A stretch of 64,000 nucleotides of DNA, from assembly GCF_008868005.1 (NCBI RefSeq), contig NZ_WAAO01000001.1:1178001-1242000 (forward strand). The letters run 5' to 3'. Below, one piece after another: positions 42,602 through 50,362 of this stretch. Below the pieces are notes generated by a model, which had not been told where the DNA came from, ran no database searches, and saw only the letters and a program-made list of their open reading frames with translations. Position 1 is the first letter of the stretch. Each line of letters opens with the position of its first letter. Origin of the DNA: Microbacterium algeriense. Its GTDB lineage: Bacteria; Actinomycetota; Actinomycetes; Actinomycetales; Microbacteriaceae. Both the position numbers and the translations under genes were made by a program.

Positions 42602-44661
42602 GTGACGTCCGCTAGGAAGGAACTACCGAAGGACCTTGCGAAAGCTGCAGTTAGATGCTCATTGTCCAGGTAAACAGGAATCCCACCGATCACGGAGTGG
42701 CAAACGATCGGGTCGCAGAAGACCTCGGTGTAGTCGACGAAAGCGAACTTCGGATCTGCTATCCCGGCAGCGGCCACTTGCATCGGGCTGGGCGGCGACA
42801 TCGCGGACGACGGGATCGTGCAAGGGTCGACGCGGTCCTGGGAGCGGGCGATGCACTCTGGCACCGATGCTTGGTGAATCGGGGGATCATTGACGACGAC
42901 AACGCTCTTGCCCGAGTCAAGCCACGATTGCCAGGCGTCTCGATACCCCGAGCCGTCATCTGGGCTACCGTCTGCGAAGCTATACGCTCGGTCGCGAGCG
43001 GTTGTCGCCACCACGTCAATCGTCTGATCCTCAGCGATCTCGCGCACGACTGACTCGCGCCAGGTTGCGCAAGCTGCCTGATGCGTAGGAGATGGTCCGG
43101 CCGCAGCGACGCGGGGGTCCAGTGTTACTGGACAGGCGGAGTTCAGATACGTTGTGATCCGGAGTCCGTACGACCTGGCGATGGCGTCGAAAGCCGTGGC
43201 CCACATGCCTGCATGTGAATCTCCGACGAGTGCCACATCGATAGCCTGCTCGCCATCCTTCATGCCGAAGGTGCAGGAGAGCACCTCCGCGTTGCCTCGT
43301 TCCTGTTGGCAGTACGTCCCGTTAGAAACGGACGCGTTCTGAATACCCCAACCCCCAAGTATCTGCAGCTCGTCGAGGAGCTCGTGTGATTGGGGACAAC
43401 TGCTCTCAGAGAGCTGCGCCTGCGCCCCGAAACACTCGGACGGCGCGAGCGACTGCTGGTAGAGCGCTTCTGCCGTCTGCTGCGCCCGAACCGTGATGCT
43501 TGCCGTTGCGGCTGCTGAGCCTCCCAACAGGATCGCTACGGTGGCCACAGTCGCGGCGAGAACGCGGGCCGGCGTCTTCCACATCCGACCCTTGGCGAAC
43601 CGCACCGGGTCCTCAACGTAGCGCTTCGTAGCCCATGCCAGGACTACTGTCACGAGAACGACGCCGACCGCTGACAGTCGACTGAGCGTCCCGGCGATCG
43701 CAGTCACGGCAACAATGAGCGGCCAGTGCCACAAGTACAGCGAATATGAGATGTCACCAATGAACTGAACCGGGCGCCACGCGAAGACGCGTTGCGGGGC
43801 CCATCGCGGGCCGCCGTCACCGATCGCGATGAGGACTGAAGTTGCGGCTACTGGAATAAGAGCGGCCATCCCCGGGAAGCCGCTCGCAGGTCCGTAGGCG
43901 AAGGCACATCCGAGAAGAGCGCCCCAGAGCAACCACGAGAGCATCGACATGGCCGCTGTCGCTTTGGCGCGGCGCGCGGGGAGGAACGCGATCAAGCCTC
44001 CTGCCGCAAACTCCCACGCACGACCCGTCGTCTGGAAGTAGGCGGCATTCGGCTCGGACGCAACGCTCCAAATTGCCCATGCGAACGAACCGAGGAACAC
44101 GACCGCCAGCGTGCCTAGCAGCGTCCAGTATCGAAAACGGCTCGATCGCCGCCGACTGACGAAGAGGCCGAACAGGATGAGAACGGGCCAGACCAGATAG
44201 AACTGTTCCTCGACGGACAGTGACCAGTAGTGCGTGACGGGGGAGACCCCATCTTGCGCGAAGTAGTCCTGCGAGTTCGCGGCCAGCACCCAGTTGAGGA
44301 AGTAACCGCCCGCGGCGCCGATCTCGCCGAGCACCTGACGCACGCTCGTGATGGGGAGTAGCCAGTAGGTGATGGCGGCGCTCGCGACTAGTACGAGGAT
44401 CGCGGCGGGCAGCAGTCGTTTCGCCCTCCGAGCCCAGAATCGAGCGAGGTTCACGGTACCGGTTGTGTCAGCTTCGCGACGAAGGTGCGAGGTGATGAGG
44501 AACCCGGAGATGACGAAGAAGACATCGACGCCGAGGTACCCGCCTGGGATGTCATTTGGGCGCAGATGGTTGACGATCACAAGCCCGACGGCAAGCGCGC
44601 GCAACGACTGAATATCCGCACGCTGCGCTCGCGACTCGACGCGGACCGTTCCGGATTTCAC
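42580..44661 (-). CDS. OafA/YrhL-type acyltransferase with SGNH domain (surface-modification moron)
   Basis: 693 aa, GTG start. About ten TM helices with acyltransferase_3 signatures (ADIQSLRALAVGLVIVNHL, GVDVFFVISGFLI, HYWSLSVEEQFYLVWP), then a periplasmic/extracellular SGNH hydrolase-like domain (VALVGDSHAGMWATAFD). Such enzymes O-acetylate peptidoglycan or surface glycans. It lies against the late genes and is visibly richer in A/T, so it is probably acquired cargo expressed in the lysogen and may change the phage receptor. Substrate unknown. Confidence 0.92.
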   Translation of the reverse strand: MKSGTVRVESRAQRADIQSLRALAVGLVIVNHLRPNDIPGGYLGVDVFFVISGFLITSHLRREADTTGTVNLARFWARRAKRLLPAAILVLVASAAITYWLLPITSVRQVLGEIGAAGGYFLNWVLAANSQDYFAQDGVSPVTHYWSLSVEEQFYLVWPVLILFGLFVSRRRSSRFRYWTLLGTLAVVFLGSFAWAIWSVASEPNAAYFQTTGRAWEFAAGGLIAFLPARRAKATAAMSMLSWLLWGALLGCAFAYGPASGFPGMAALIPVAATSVLIAIGDGGPRWAPQRVFAWRPVQFIGDISYSLYLWHWPLIVAVTAIAGTLSRLSAVGVVLVTVVLAWATKRYVEDPVRFAKGRMWKTPARVLAATVATVAILLGGSAAATASITVRAQQTAEALYQQSLAPSECFGAQAQLSESSCPQSHELLDELQILGGWGIQNASVSNGTYCQQERGNAEVLSCTFGMKDGEQAIDVALVGDSHAGMWATAFDAIARSYGLRITTYLNSACPVTLDPRVAAAGPSPTHQAACATWRESVVREIAEDQTIDVVATTARDRAYSFADGSPDDGSGYRDAWQSWLDSGKSVVVVNDPPIHQASVPECIARSQDRVDPCTIPSSAMSPPSPMQVAAAGIADPKFAFVDYTEVFCDPIVCHSVIGGIPVYLDNEHLTAAFARSFGSSFLADVTPTWSTH

Positions 44662-44778
44662 CTTCGTAGCCTAGGGCCCTTTCGGCGCATGCCCCGACCA
44701 ATCAGGCGGCTTGATCGGTGGCGCCGTGCCCGTCCCGGACGACCGAACCAGAGATACCAACAGAAGGGCGGTGTCCGC

Positions 44779-45588
44779 ATGGGCGGCACTCTGACCAAGG
44801 TCGACATCGGCCACGGCCGCGGATGGCTCGAAGCGGAAGCCGCCAAGAGTCAGGCGCGGATCGACCGAGCGCTCGGCCACCCGCAGCAGATCACGGAGGG
44901 GGGTCGCTCCTGGGAGCAGCAGGACGAGCACTGGCAGCACTACCTCAGGTACGGGTCGCCGATCGCGCTGCATCCCGATACGCCGAGCGTGCACCAGCGG
45001 GGACGCGCGAAGGACACCGACGAGCGCAATGTCGCCCTGATGAACGATCACGGCTGGTTCCAGACCGTCTACCGGTGGGTCAACGGGCGCCGCACGCTCG
45101 TCGAGCCGTGGCACTTCGAGTATGACCCCGAGCGAGACAACCACCGCCACGAGGTGATCGAGCTCGTGAACGACAACGGCACCTGGCGGGTCGCTCCCGA
45201 CGAACCCGTCCCCGCATCGACCCCACCAGTCAGGAGAGACATCATGAGCATTCCCGTCCTCGCCATGACCGGCGGCCCCGGAGATACCCGTGTCTTCGAG
45301 ATCTCCGGCGGCAGCAAGCGCCACATCATCCACCGGGCAGAGCTCAACGCCCTGCAGGCCATCGCCGGGCAGCTTGACCCGCACGGCCGCCCCGGCGACA
45401 AGGCACTGCAGGATCACATCGCCGTCATCGGCAACCTCGCATCGATCCCGAACCGGGTCGACGCAGTCACGGTCGAACAGGTCGAGGCGATCCTGCGTCG
45501 CGCGGGCGTCGGCGTCGGCGCAACCATAGACATCGAGGCGATCGCGAACGCCGTTAACGACGAAGCCGCGCGTCGTTTGAAGAGCTGA
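44779..45588 (+). CDS. Endolysin: M15-family D-Ala-D-Ala/L-Ala-D-Glu peptidase with C-terminal wall-binding domain
   Basis: 269 aa. Zinc-peptidase signature of M15: His72 and Asp79 in SVHQRGRAKDTDE, and Glu109/His112 in VEPWHFEY. After the catalytic half (to ~150) a Pro-rich linker and a separate C-terminal domain follow that would bind the wall. No signal peptide is visible, so it relies on a holin. First gene of the lysis cassette. The start at 44779 follows GGGCGG, a moderate ribosome site. Confidence 0.9.
   Translation: MGGTLTKVDIGHGRGWLEAEAAKSQARIDRALGHPQQITEGGRSWEQQDEHWQHYLRYGSPIALHPDTPSVHQRGRAKDTDERNVALMNDHGWFQTVYRWVNGRRTLVEPWHFEYDPERDNHRHEVIELVNDNGTWRVAPDEPVPASTPPVRRDIMSIPVLAMTGGPGDTRVFEISGGSKRHIIHRAELNALQAIAGQLDPHGRPGDKALQDHIAVIGNLASIPNRVDAVTVEQVEAILRRAGVGVGATIDIEAIANAVNDEAARRLKS
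45244..45588 (+). CDS. Internal-start product of the endolysin gene (wall-binding domain alone)
   Basis: 114 aa. An in-frame ATG (codon 156) is preceded by CAGGAGAGACATC, a better ribosome site than that of the full gene, right at the linker/domain boundary (MSIPVLAMTGGPGDTRVFE). Some endolysins (e.g. CTP1L, LysIME-EF1) make an extra binding domain this way and form heteromers. Production here is inferred. Confidence 0.6.
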   Translation: MSIPVLAMTGGPGDTRVFEISGGSKRHIIHRAELNALQAIAGQLDPHGRPGDKALQDHIAVIGNLASIPNRVDAVTVEQVEAILRRAGVGVGATIDIEAIANAVNDEAARRLKS

Positions 45589-46004
45589 TGAGCTGGCTCA
45601 CACGCGTGTGGGAGCGCGTCCGAGAACCCCGTCACTTGAAGGCCGCCTATGCGGTGTTCTACTCGATCACCATCACACTCGGGCTGATCGCCCTGATCGC
45701 GCCACCCCAGTCGATCAGCGGGGAGCTCGGCCCGGTGCTCACCGTGACGTGGGGTGTGCTCGCGCTCATCGGCGGCGTCGGCGGGCTGGCGTCCGTGTTC
45801 CCCGGGTGGTGGTTCGCCGAAAGGCTGTCGATCGTCGTGATCTGGTGTGCGCTCGGCATGTATCTGCTCGTGGTCGTTGTCCTGCAGGTGACCTCCGAGT
45901 CCGGAGCACGATGGGCACAGATGACGATCTTCGCCCTCGCGGCCGGGCTCTTCTACGTCCGCTGGTACGAGATCCGCGAATACAGCTTCGAGCCCCGGAG
46001 GTAG
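45588..46004 (+). CDS. Four-TM membrane protein of the lysis cassette (holin candidate)
   Basis: 138 aa, start overlapping the endolysin stop by one base. Hydrophobic helices at about 20-40, 47-68, 76-98 and 107-122, with a charged Arg-rich end. Immediately downstream of endolysin, a holin or antiholin is expected. Larger than typical small holins. Confidence 0.7.
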   Translation: MSWLTRVWERVREPRHLKAAYAVFYSITITLGLIALIAPPQSISGELGPVLTVTWGVLALIGGVGGLASVFPGWWFAERLSIVVIWCALGMYLLVVVVLQVTSESGARWAQMTIFALAAGLFYVRWYEIREYSFEPRR

Positions 46005-46007
46005 CGC

Positions 46008-46319
46008 ATGGAACCGGCGCAGATCATCGCCGCGGTCCTCGGCTCAAGTGTCCTCGGAGGTGTCATCACCAAGTCGATGGACTGGATCAGGGATGCCCGC
46101 GCCGGGCATCTGCAGGAGCGTCGGGCCGAGGTCGACAAGGCCACCCAGCACGCGGCACACGAGACCAAGCGCGCCGATGCCGCCGAAGCCGCAGAGGACG
46201 CCGCAGCGCGACGCTCCCGCATCGTCGAGGAATCCCTCGCCGTGCACCGTCGCCTCATCATCGACGCCCCATGCCTGGGGCCGGAATACCTTCCCCCATA
46301 CCCGTCCCGAAAGGACTGA
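46008..46319 (+). CDS. Single-TM coiled-coil protein of the lysis cassette
   Basis: 103 aa. N-terminal TM helix (AQIIAAVLGSSVLGGVIT) and a long charged coiled coil (GHLQERRAEVDKATQHAAHETKRADAAEAAED). Likely an accessory holin or membrane-linked lysis protein. Its arrangement resembles an inner-membrane spanin, but Gram-positive hosts have no outer membrane. Confidence 0.65.
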   Translation: MEPAQIIAAVLGSSVLGGVITKSMDWIRDARAGHLQERRAEVDKATQHAAHETKRADAAEAAEDAAARRSRIVEESLAVHRRLIIDAPCLGPEYLPPYPSRKD

Positions 46320-46322
46320 CCC

Positions 46323-46721
46323 ATGAACAAGATCTGGTTTCCGCTGCAGCGCGCGATCCGCACAGCCGTGCAGGTCGTCGCCGGCGGCGCCGCCGTCCTC
46401 GCGACGATCGTCATCGTCGCCCCGCAGATCATCGACGCGGTCGCCGAGGTCGTCCCGGGCCCCATCATCGCCTGGGCGACCGCCGCGATCGCGACGCTGG
46501 CCGCGATCAGCGCGGCCATCGCCCGAGTGATGGCGATCCCCGCCGTCGACGAATGGCTCCGCAGGATCGGCGCAGGCTCCGCGCCTGCGAAGTTCGTCGT
46601 CGCGCAGATCGACGGCAACGCCACCGGCCTGACCCGACGACAGTGGCGCGCGATGGTCGACGGCGCGGACACAGGCTCTGACGGAGCTGGCGACCTCCAC
46701 AGCGAATCGACCGACCGCTGA
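46323..46721 (+). CDS. Two-TM holin
   Basis: 132 aa, ATG three bases after the previous stop. Two TM helices (TAVQVVAGGAAVLATIVIVAPQI and PIIAWATAAIATLAAISAAIARVMA) and a hydrophilic C-terminal tail. This is the most typical actinophage holin of the three small membrane proteins after the endolysin. Confidence 0.75.
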   Translation: MNKIWFPLQRAIRTAVQVVAGGAAVLATIVIVAPQIIDAVAEVVPGPIIAWATAAIATLAAISAAIARVMAIPAVDEWLRRIGAGSAPAKFVVAQIDGNATGLTRRQWRAMVDGADTGSDGAGDLHSESTDR

Positions 46722-46744
46722 CACCGCGAGGACTACCGACGCGA

Positions 46745-46776
46745 ATCCCCACCTGGCCTTCGGGCCGGGTGGGGAT
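46745..46776 (+). terminator. Terminator ending the late operon
   Basis: ATCCCCACCTGGCC (46745-46758) and GGCCGGGTGGGGAT (46763-46776), 14-bp stem with one G-T pair and a TTCG tetraloop, followed by CTTCGTCGTTTT. It separates the lysis genes from the cargo module. Confidence 0.88.
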
Positions 46777-46918
46777 CTTCGTCGTTTTGAGCCGCAACCG
46801 TGAGACGACCTGCGCAACGCTCAGCAAGGTGGCGCCAGTGTGGGTGGGGAGGCTGTACAGTCAGGTAAAGCGGCGGCACGGGTGGGGTGCCGATGCGATG
46901 GGCTACCGGGAGGAAGCA

Positions 46919-47254
46919 ATGACTGCCGTACGTACTCGAGCACTTGAGCTGATGAGCACGGTGACCTTCCACGAAATTGGTCGCGACGAGCTCGAGGATT
47001 TCGCCTCGAAGCTAGCCGCCTCGGTTCGCGTTGTCCTGGCGGAGTACCCCTCGATCCGAGAGTTTCTCGTCGGAGCGGACCTCGAGTCCGGCGACATCAA
47101 CTTTGGTCTGCGCTTTATCAGCGTTGACCCGGACTACGCCGACGACATGGCGGACGAGGTTTTGGCCAAGGCGGTCGACCTCGTCGCGGAGCAAGGTGGA
47201 TCGCGACCAGCTGACCTCGAGCGCGAAGAGTCCGTCCTTCTCTTGACTCGATGA
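46919..47254 (+). CDS. Small partner protein of a GAF-like membrane module
   Basis: 111 aa from the ATG at 46919, five bases after GGGAGG. Soluble alpha/beta protein with FHEIGRDELEDFASKLAASVRVVLAEYPSIREFLV and acidic DINFGLRFISVDPDYADDMADE. No known family. Its stop overlaps the next start (ATGA), so the two make a unit. Located after the late-operon terminator, so it probably has its own promoter. Possible modulator of the next protein. Confidence 0.7.
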   Translation: MTAVRTRALELMSTVTFHEIGRDELEDFASKLAASVRVVLAEYPSIREFLVGADLESGDINFGLRFISVDPDYADDMADEVLAKAVDLVAEQGGSRPADLEREESVLLLTR

Positions 47255-48129
47255 GGGACTGGAAGCACGCGACGGTCGACCGGGTCGCGCGTGCGGTTCT
47301 ATGGTTTTTCCGGCTCGTCAAGGGGTGGCTGCCGAGAGCACTTGGTGGACTCTCGTCTGGCTTGTTCATCGTCTGGGGCGTGCAGGACGGTGCCTGGAAC
47401 AAGGGTGTGGGGTGGTTCGTTGCAGGGCTGGCCTGCGCCGTGCTCGCGTTTATCGCAGAGTTCCTCGTCCAACGCCCCAGCTACATGAAGCTGTCGCAGC
47501 TGAGAGAAGAGGCTGAGCGGCGAGCCGCGAATAAGTCGCTAGCGCTGGAGAGCGCTCTGCGGATCATGCTCGTGCGCCTAAGTAAACACTGCGGACTCGA
47601 GGGCCACTCAGATCGATTCAGCGTGTACTACTTCCACGAGGACAGGTTCTTCATGGTGTCGCGATACGCCAAGAACCCGACGTACGAGGCTCGCGGTCGC
47701 GACAGCTATCCGGCAGCGGAGGGTGCGATCGGAGCAGCGTGGAGCGCGGAGGACGGGCAGGCGCTTGTGAGCATGCCCGCGGCGAAGGAGGCGTGGAAGA
47801 AGGCCGCGCACCGCCAAGGCATCAGTGAGGACGCGATCGCCGGTATGTCGATGAAGTCGCGGGGCTTGGCGGGTCATCGACTGGAGGCTGGGGATCGGTC
47901 AGTGGGGGTGATCGTCGTCGAATCCATGACCAGTGGACGAATCAAGGCGACGCATCTCGACATGATCGCTGCCTCGCACATCGTCGCCGCAATCGCGGAG
48001 CTTGTAGCCGCATTCGCCCTGATGACTCCCGCAGGCGAGAACGCCACCGCAGGCAAGAAGCCAGTTGTGTCTGGGAAGTGGGAACCCGTGCAGCCGAGGG
48101 TGCCGATCGGTCCGACTCCCGGACCGTAG
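47251..48129 (+). CDS. TM-coiled coil-GAF-like protein (cargo, possible exclusion/defence effector)
   Basis: 292 aa. Two TM helices (about 27-48 and 52-73), a helical linker (LSQLREEAERRAANKSLALESALRIML), then a GAF-like sensory domain (FSVYYFHEDRFFMVSRYAKNP ... YPAAEGAIGAAWSAEDG ... GVIVVESM), and a Pro-rich tail. Membrane-plus-sensor architecture in the attR-proximal cargo zone suggests signal-gated membrane action. No known phage-defence family was recognised. Coupled with the preceding small protein. Confidence 0.75.
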   Translation: MRDWKHATVDRVARAVLWFFRLVKGWLPRALGGLSSGLFIVWGVQDGAWNKGVGWFVAGLACAVLAFIAEFLVQRPSYMKLSQLREEAERRAANKSLALESALRIMLVRLSKHCGLEGHSDRFSVYYFHEDRFFMVSRYAKNPTYEARGRDSYPAAEGAIGAAWSAEDGQALVSMPAAKEAWKKAAHRQGISEDAIAGMSMKSRGLAGHRLEAGDRSVGVIVVESMTSGRIKATHLDMIAASHIVAAIAELVAAFALMTPAGENATAGKKPVVSGKWEPVQPRVPIGPTPGP

Positions 48130-48154
48130 GACGCGTTTCCACGCGTGCCCGGTC
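48122..48154. terminator. Stem-loop between convergent genes
   Basis: GACCG...CGGTC outer pair (48122-48126 and 48150-48154) and ACGCG/CGCGT inner pair around a 6-nt loop. Sits exactly between the convergent GAF-like gene and the small minus-strand gene. Confidence 0.4.
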
Positions 48155-48429
48155 TAGCTCCGGCGTACAGACAGCATGCGCCAGCCGTCAGGCACCTTCG
48201 CTTCGAGCGCGGCCATGTCTTCGGCTTCGATCTCGCGGATGCTGTCGCGGCGCTCGAACTTGCCCTCGACGGAGCGCGAGGCGCCTGCTTTCTCCATCGT
48301 CGCCATCGCCGACACCAGCGCCCAGCCCTCTGGTGCCTGCGCTGCCAGCTGCGCGCGTACCTCGGCGAGGTCCTCGCCCTTGAGGGTGATGGTGTGCGTC
48401 TCGACGGGGCGGATCAGGGCGTGGATCAT
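48154..48429 (-). CDS. Small hypothetical protein with two similar halves
   Basis: 91 aa, ATG at 48429. Two similar segments: DLAEVRAQLAAQAPEGWALVSA and DMAALEAKVPDGWRMLSVRRS share a D-[LM]-A-x-[VL]-[RE]-A-x(n)-P-[ED]-G-W-x-[LM]-[VL]-S pattern. Could be a dimer-like beta-alpha unit that binds a ligand or DNA. No family recognised. Confidence 0.65.
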   Translation of the reverse strand: MIHALIRPVETHTITLKGEDLAEVRAQLAAQAPEGWALVSAMATMEKAGASRSVEGKFERRDSIREIEAEDMAALEAKVPDGWRMLSVRRS

Positions 48430-48482
48430 CGAACTAGCCTAGGCGGCCTCAGCATCCAAGCGGGCGCCCGGTACTGAGTGGA

Positions 48483-49082
48483 TCAGCGCTTGTCGTAATC
48501 TTTGCGATCGCGTGACTTCACGAACGCCGCACCGTCGAGAGCAGTATGCGAGACGCGAGGTGTCGGACGCAGGATCCGTTCCTTCGCCCAGCCCGCCGTC
48601 TCGATGATTGTGGAGCTCCATCGTTGGGCCGCTTCCAGCGCAGGCTCCAGGTCGGTGTCATGGGATGCCAGGATCACGACGTCTGCCTCTTTGTCCATGG
48701 CCGCTCGTGCCAACTCGAGAGCGACCAGGACGTCGATCCCCTTCTCCTGAGCGACGCGGATATTGTTCTCCCAGTAGTAGCGCAGTGTCCTGTAGTGCAC
48801 GCTGACTAGGCGGTTTCTGGTCCACTCGGACTTGTGCGCTTGGGAGTACGCGTACATCCTGGCGTTCTCTTTCTGACTAGGGGCTCCGCGAAAGACCCTC
48901 ACCCCAGCTAGTTCAAGCTTCACCCCTGTTCGGACATGACGCGCGTGTAGCACCTGCTCGGCAAAGTGCGCGGGGTGGACGAGACACTCGTGCGTCGCGA
49001 GGCCTTCGGGTGCAAATCGATCACGACCGGTCAGATGGATGTTCTGATAGTCCATGACGATGAGTGCAGTTGGCGTCGTCAT
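48483..49082 (-). CDS. NYN-domain (PIN-like) ribonuclease
   Basis: 199 aa; ATG at 49082 five bases after GGAGGG. N-terminal ALIVMDYQNIHLTG carries the NYN catalytic Asp11 and Asn14; KGIDVLVALELARAAMDKEADVVILASHDTDLEPALEAA carries the second and third acidic groups. NYN proteins are metal-dependent RNases or RNA processors, sometimes toxin-like. In prophage cargo it could be a defence/abortive gene or simply an RNA-processing factor. Confidence 0.87.
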   Translation of the reverse strand: MTTPTALIVMDYQNIHLTGRDRFAPEGLATHECLVHPAHFAEQVLHARHVRTGVKLELAGVRVFRGAPSQKENARMYAYSQAHKSEWTRNRLVSVHYRTLRYYWENNIRVAQEKGIDVLVALELARAAMDKEADVVILASHDTDLEPALEAAQRWSSTIIETAGWAKERILRPTPRVSHTALDGAAFVKSRDRKDYDKR

Positions 49083-49105
49083 CGAGCCCTCCAAGGAAAG
49101 AAAAG

Positions 49106-49132
49106 TCCCACCAGTCCCGGAGGACGGTGGGA
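49106..49132 (-). terminator. Rho-independent terminator between SRAP and NYN genes
   Basis: TCCCACC (49106-49112) and GGTGGGA (49126-49132) followed on the minus strand by CTTTTCTTTCC. It lies just 23 bases upstream of the NYN start, so it also falls in the NYN leader. Confidence 0.75.
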
Positions 49133-49179
49133 AGCAATGAGGTATTTCTACCACAACAACCTGTAAAGCGCATCCGCCG

Positions 49180-49881
49180 TCAACCGGTGGCCACAGGTTC
49201 GATCAGCGACGGGTCTGTGGCGTCGGCGGTGCGGGAGTTGTTCACCTTCCGGTCGACGACGTGCTCGCGGATCGTGGCGGCGACGTCGGAGGACGTGTGC
49301 TCGAGCATCGCGAGCGTCTCGACCTTCCGCTCTCCGGTGAGTTTCTCCGGCGTGAGCCAGGGGTCCCACGTGTCGGGGGTGAGGAACGCCGGCATCCGGT
49401 CGTGCACCTCCCCGCTGGCGTCGCGGGCCTCGCGGGTGATGACGACGAAGCAGCGGGAGCGTTCCCCGTCAGGAAGCTCCATCGACCAGGTGAGCCCGGC
49501 GGCGGAGAGCAGCCCGTCTCCATGGAGGAAGTGCGGGGTCTTGTCGCCCTTCTCGCCCGTCCACTCGAAGTAGCCGCGCATCGGGACGATGCAGCGGGCG
49601 GCGGAGAACGCCGGCGCCCAGAACCCGGTCGCGAGCTTCTCCATCCGGGCGTTGATGATCGGTGCGCCCTTCGGCCGGTTCGCGGGCTTCTGCCAGTCCC
49701 ACCGGACGAGCTCGAGGATGCGACCCTCGCCGCGGTCGCGCACGATCGGTGCGTCCATCGTCGGCGCGATCGAGTACGCGCCCGCCCACGACTTCCACCA
49801 GTCCTCGGGCTTGCCGCCCTCGGCGACATACTCCCGGATCAGCTCGTCCGTCTTGGCATCGTTCGCGAATCGTCCGCACAT
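49180..49881 (-). CDS. SRAP (YedK/HMCES-like) abasic-site DNA-protein crosslink protein, prophage copy
   Basis: 233 aa; start at 49881 gives the required mature N-terminal Cys2 (MCGRFAN). Conserved residues: APIINARMEKLA (Asn), RCIVPMRGYFEW (Glu), EVHDRMPAFL (His). SRAP proteins crosslink to abasic sites in ssDNA through Cys2 and protect them. In phages they may protect phage DNA during host damage or oppose base-excision-type defence. A host SRAP gene is at 59077. Confidence 0.92.
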   Translation of the reverse strand: MCGRFANDAKTDELIREYVAEGGKPEDWWKSWAGAYSIAPTMDAPIVRDRGEGRILELVRWDWQKPANRPKGAPIINARMEKLATGFWAPAFSAARCIVPMRGYFEWTGEKGDKTPHFLHGDGLLSAAGLTWSMELPDGERSRCFVVITREARDASGEVHDRMPAFLTPDTWDPWLTPEKLTGERKVETLAMLEHTSSDVAATIREHVVDRKVNNSRTADATDPSLIEPVATG

Positions 49882-49934
49882 GGCAGCGACCCTACGCCCG
49901 ACCTTCGACGTCGTCGAGCGTCGGGGCAGGCGGA

Positions 49935-50147
49935 TCAGCGCTTCTCGAGGTCTTGGATGCGCAGATCGAGCGCGGCAATGATCCGCGCTTGGGACTCGGT
50001 GATCGCGAGCATCGTGTCGACGATGTCGGAGATGTTCGCGGACTCGGGGTCGGCGTGCCATTGCATGGCGAGGGCCTGGACCTGATCGGACGTCGCGAGG
50101 AGCCACTTGTTCGCAGAGGCCGGGAGGTTCGGGTCATCCAGTTCCAT
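49935..50147 (-). CDS. Small hypothetical helical protein
   Basis: 70 aa (MELDDPNLPASANKWLLATS...). Helical with a coiled-coil end (MLAITESQARIIAALDLRIQDLEKR). Not recognised. Upstream of SRAP on the same strand, perhaps co-transcribed. Confidence 0.6.
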   Translation of the reverse strand: MELDDPNLPASANKWLLATSDQVQALAMQWHADPESANISDIVDTMLAITESQARIIAALDLRIQDLEKR

Positions 50148-50362
50148 GCGTCTCAGCGTAGTGTCGCAGGCAATCCTGAGACCCGGCGGCCCTCCGCCTG
50201 CCCGATTGCGCGTAGCCTCCAGGAGGCGATGGGACGGAGGTGATGGACAGGGGAACGCCGATCCCGAGCAGCGCGCTCCGGCGCGATGACGGCTGGTCGT
50301 GCATTGGAGTGCCCGCGGGCCTGCCTGGGTGGTCGTACAGCTTGGGGGCGTATGGTCAGCAG

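Noticed and set aside
46008..46319. Spanin-like reading of the single-TM coiled-coil lysis protein
   Set aside because: The TM-coil architecture resembles an inner-membrane spanin, but the host is Gram-positive and no outer-membrane partner is present.
50240..50362. Longer start for the gene at 50363
   Set aside because: The ribosome site is only two bases from the upstream ATG, and the extra 40 residues look unlike the rest. The ATG at 50363 has a close -10-like box.
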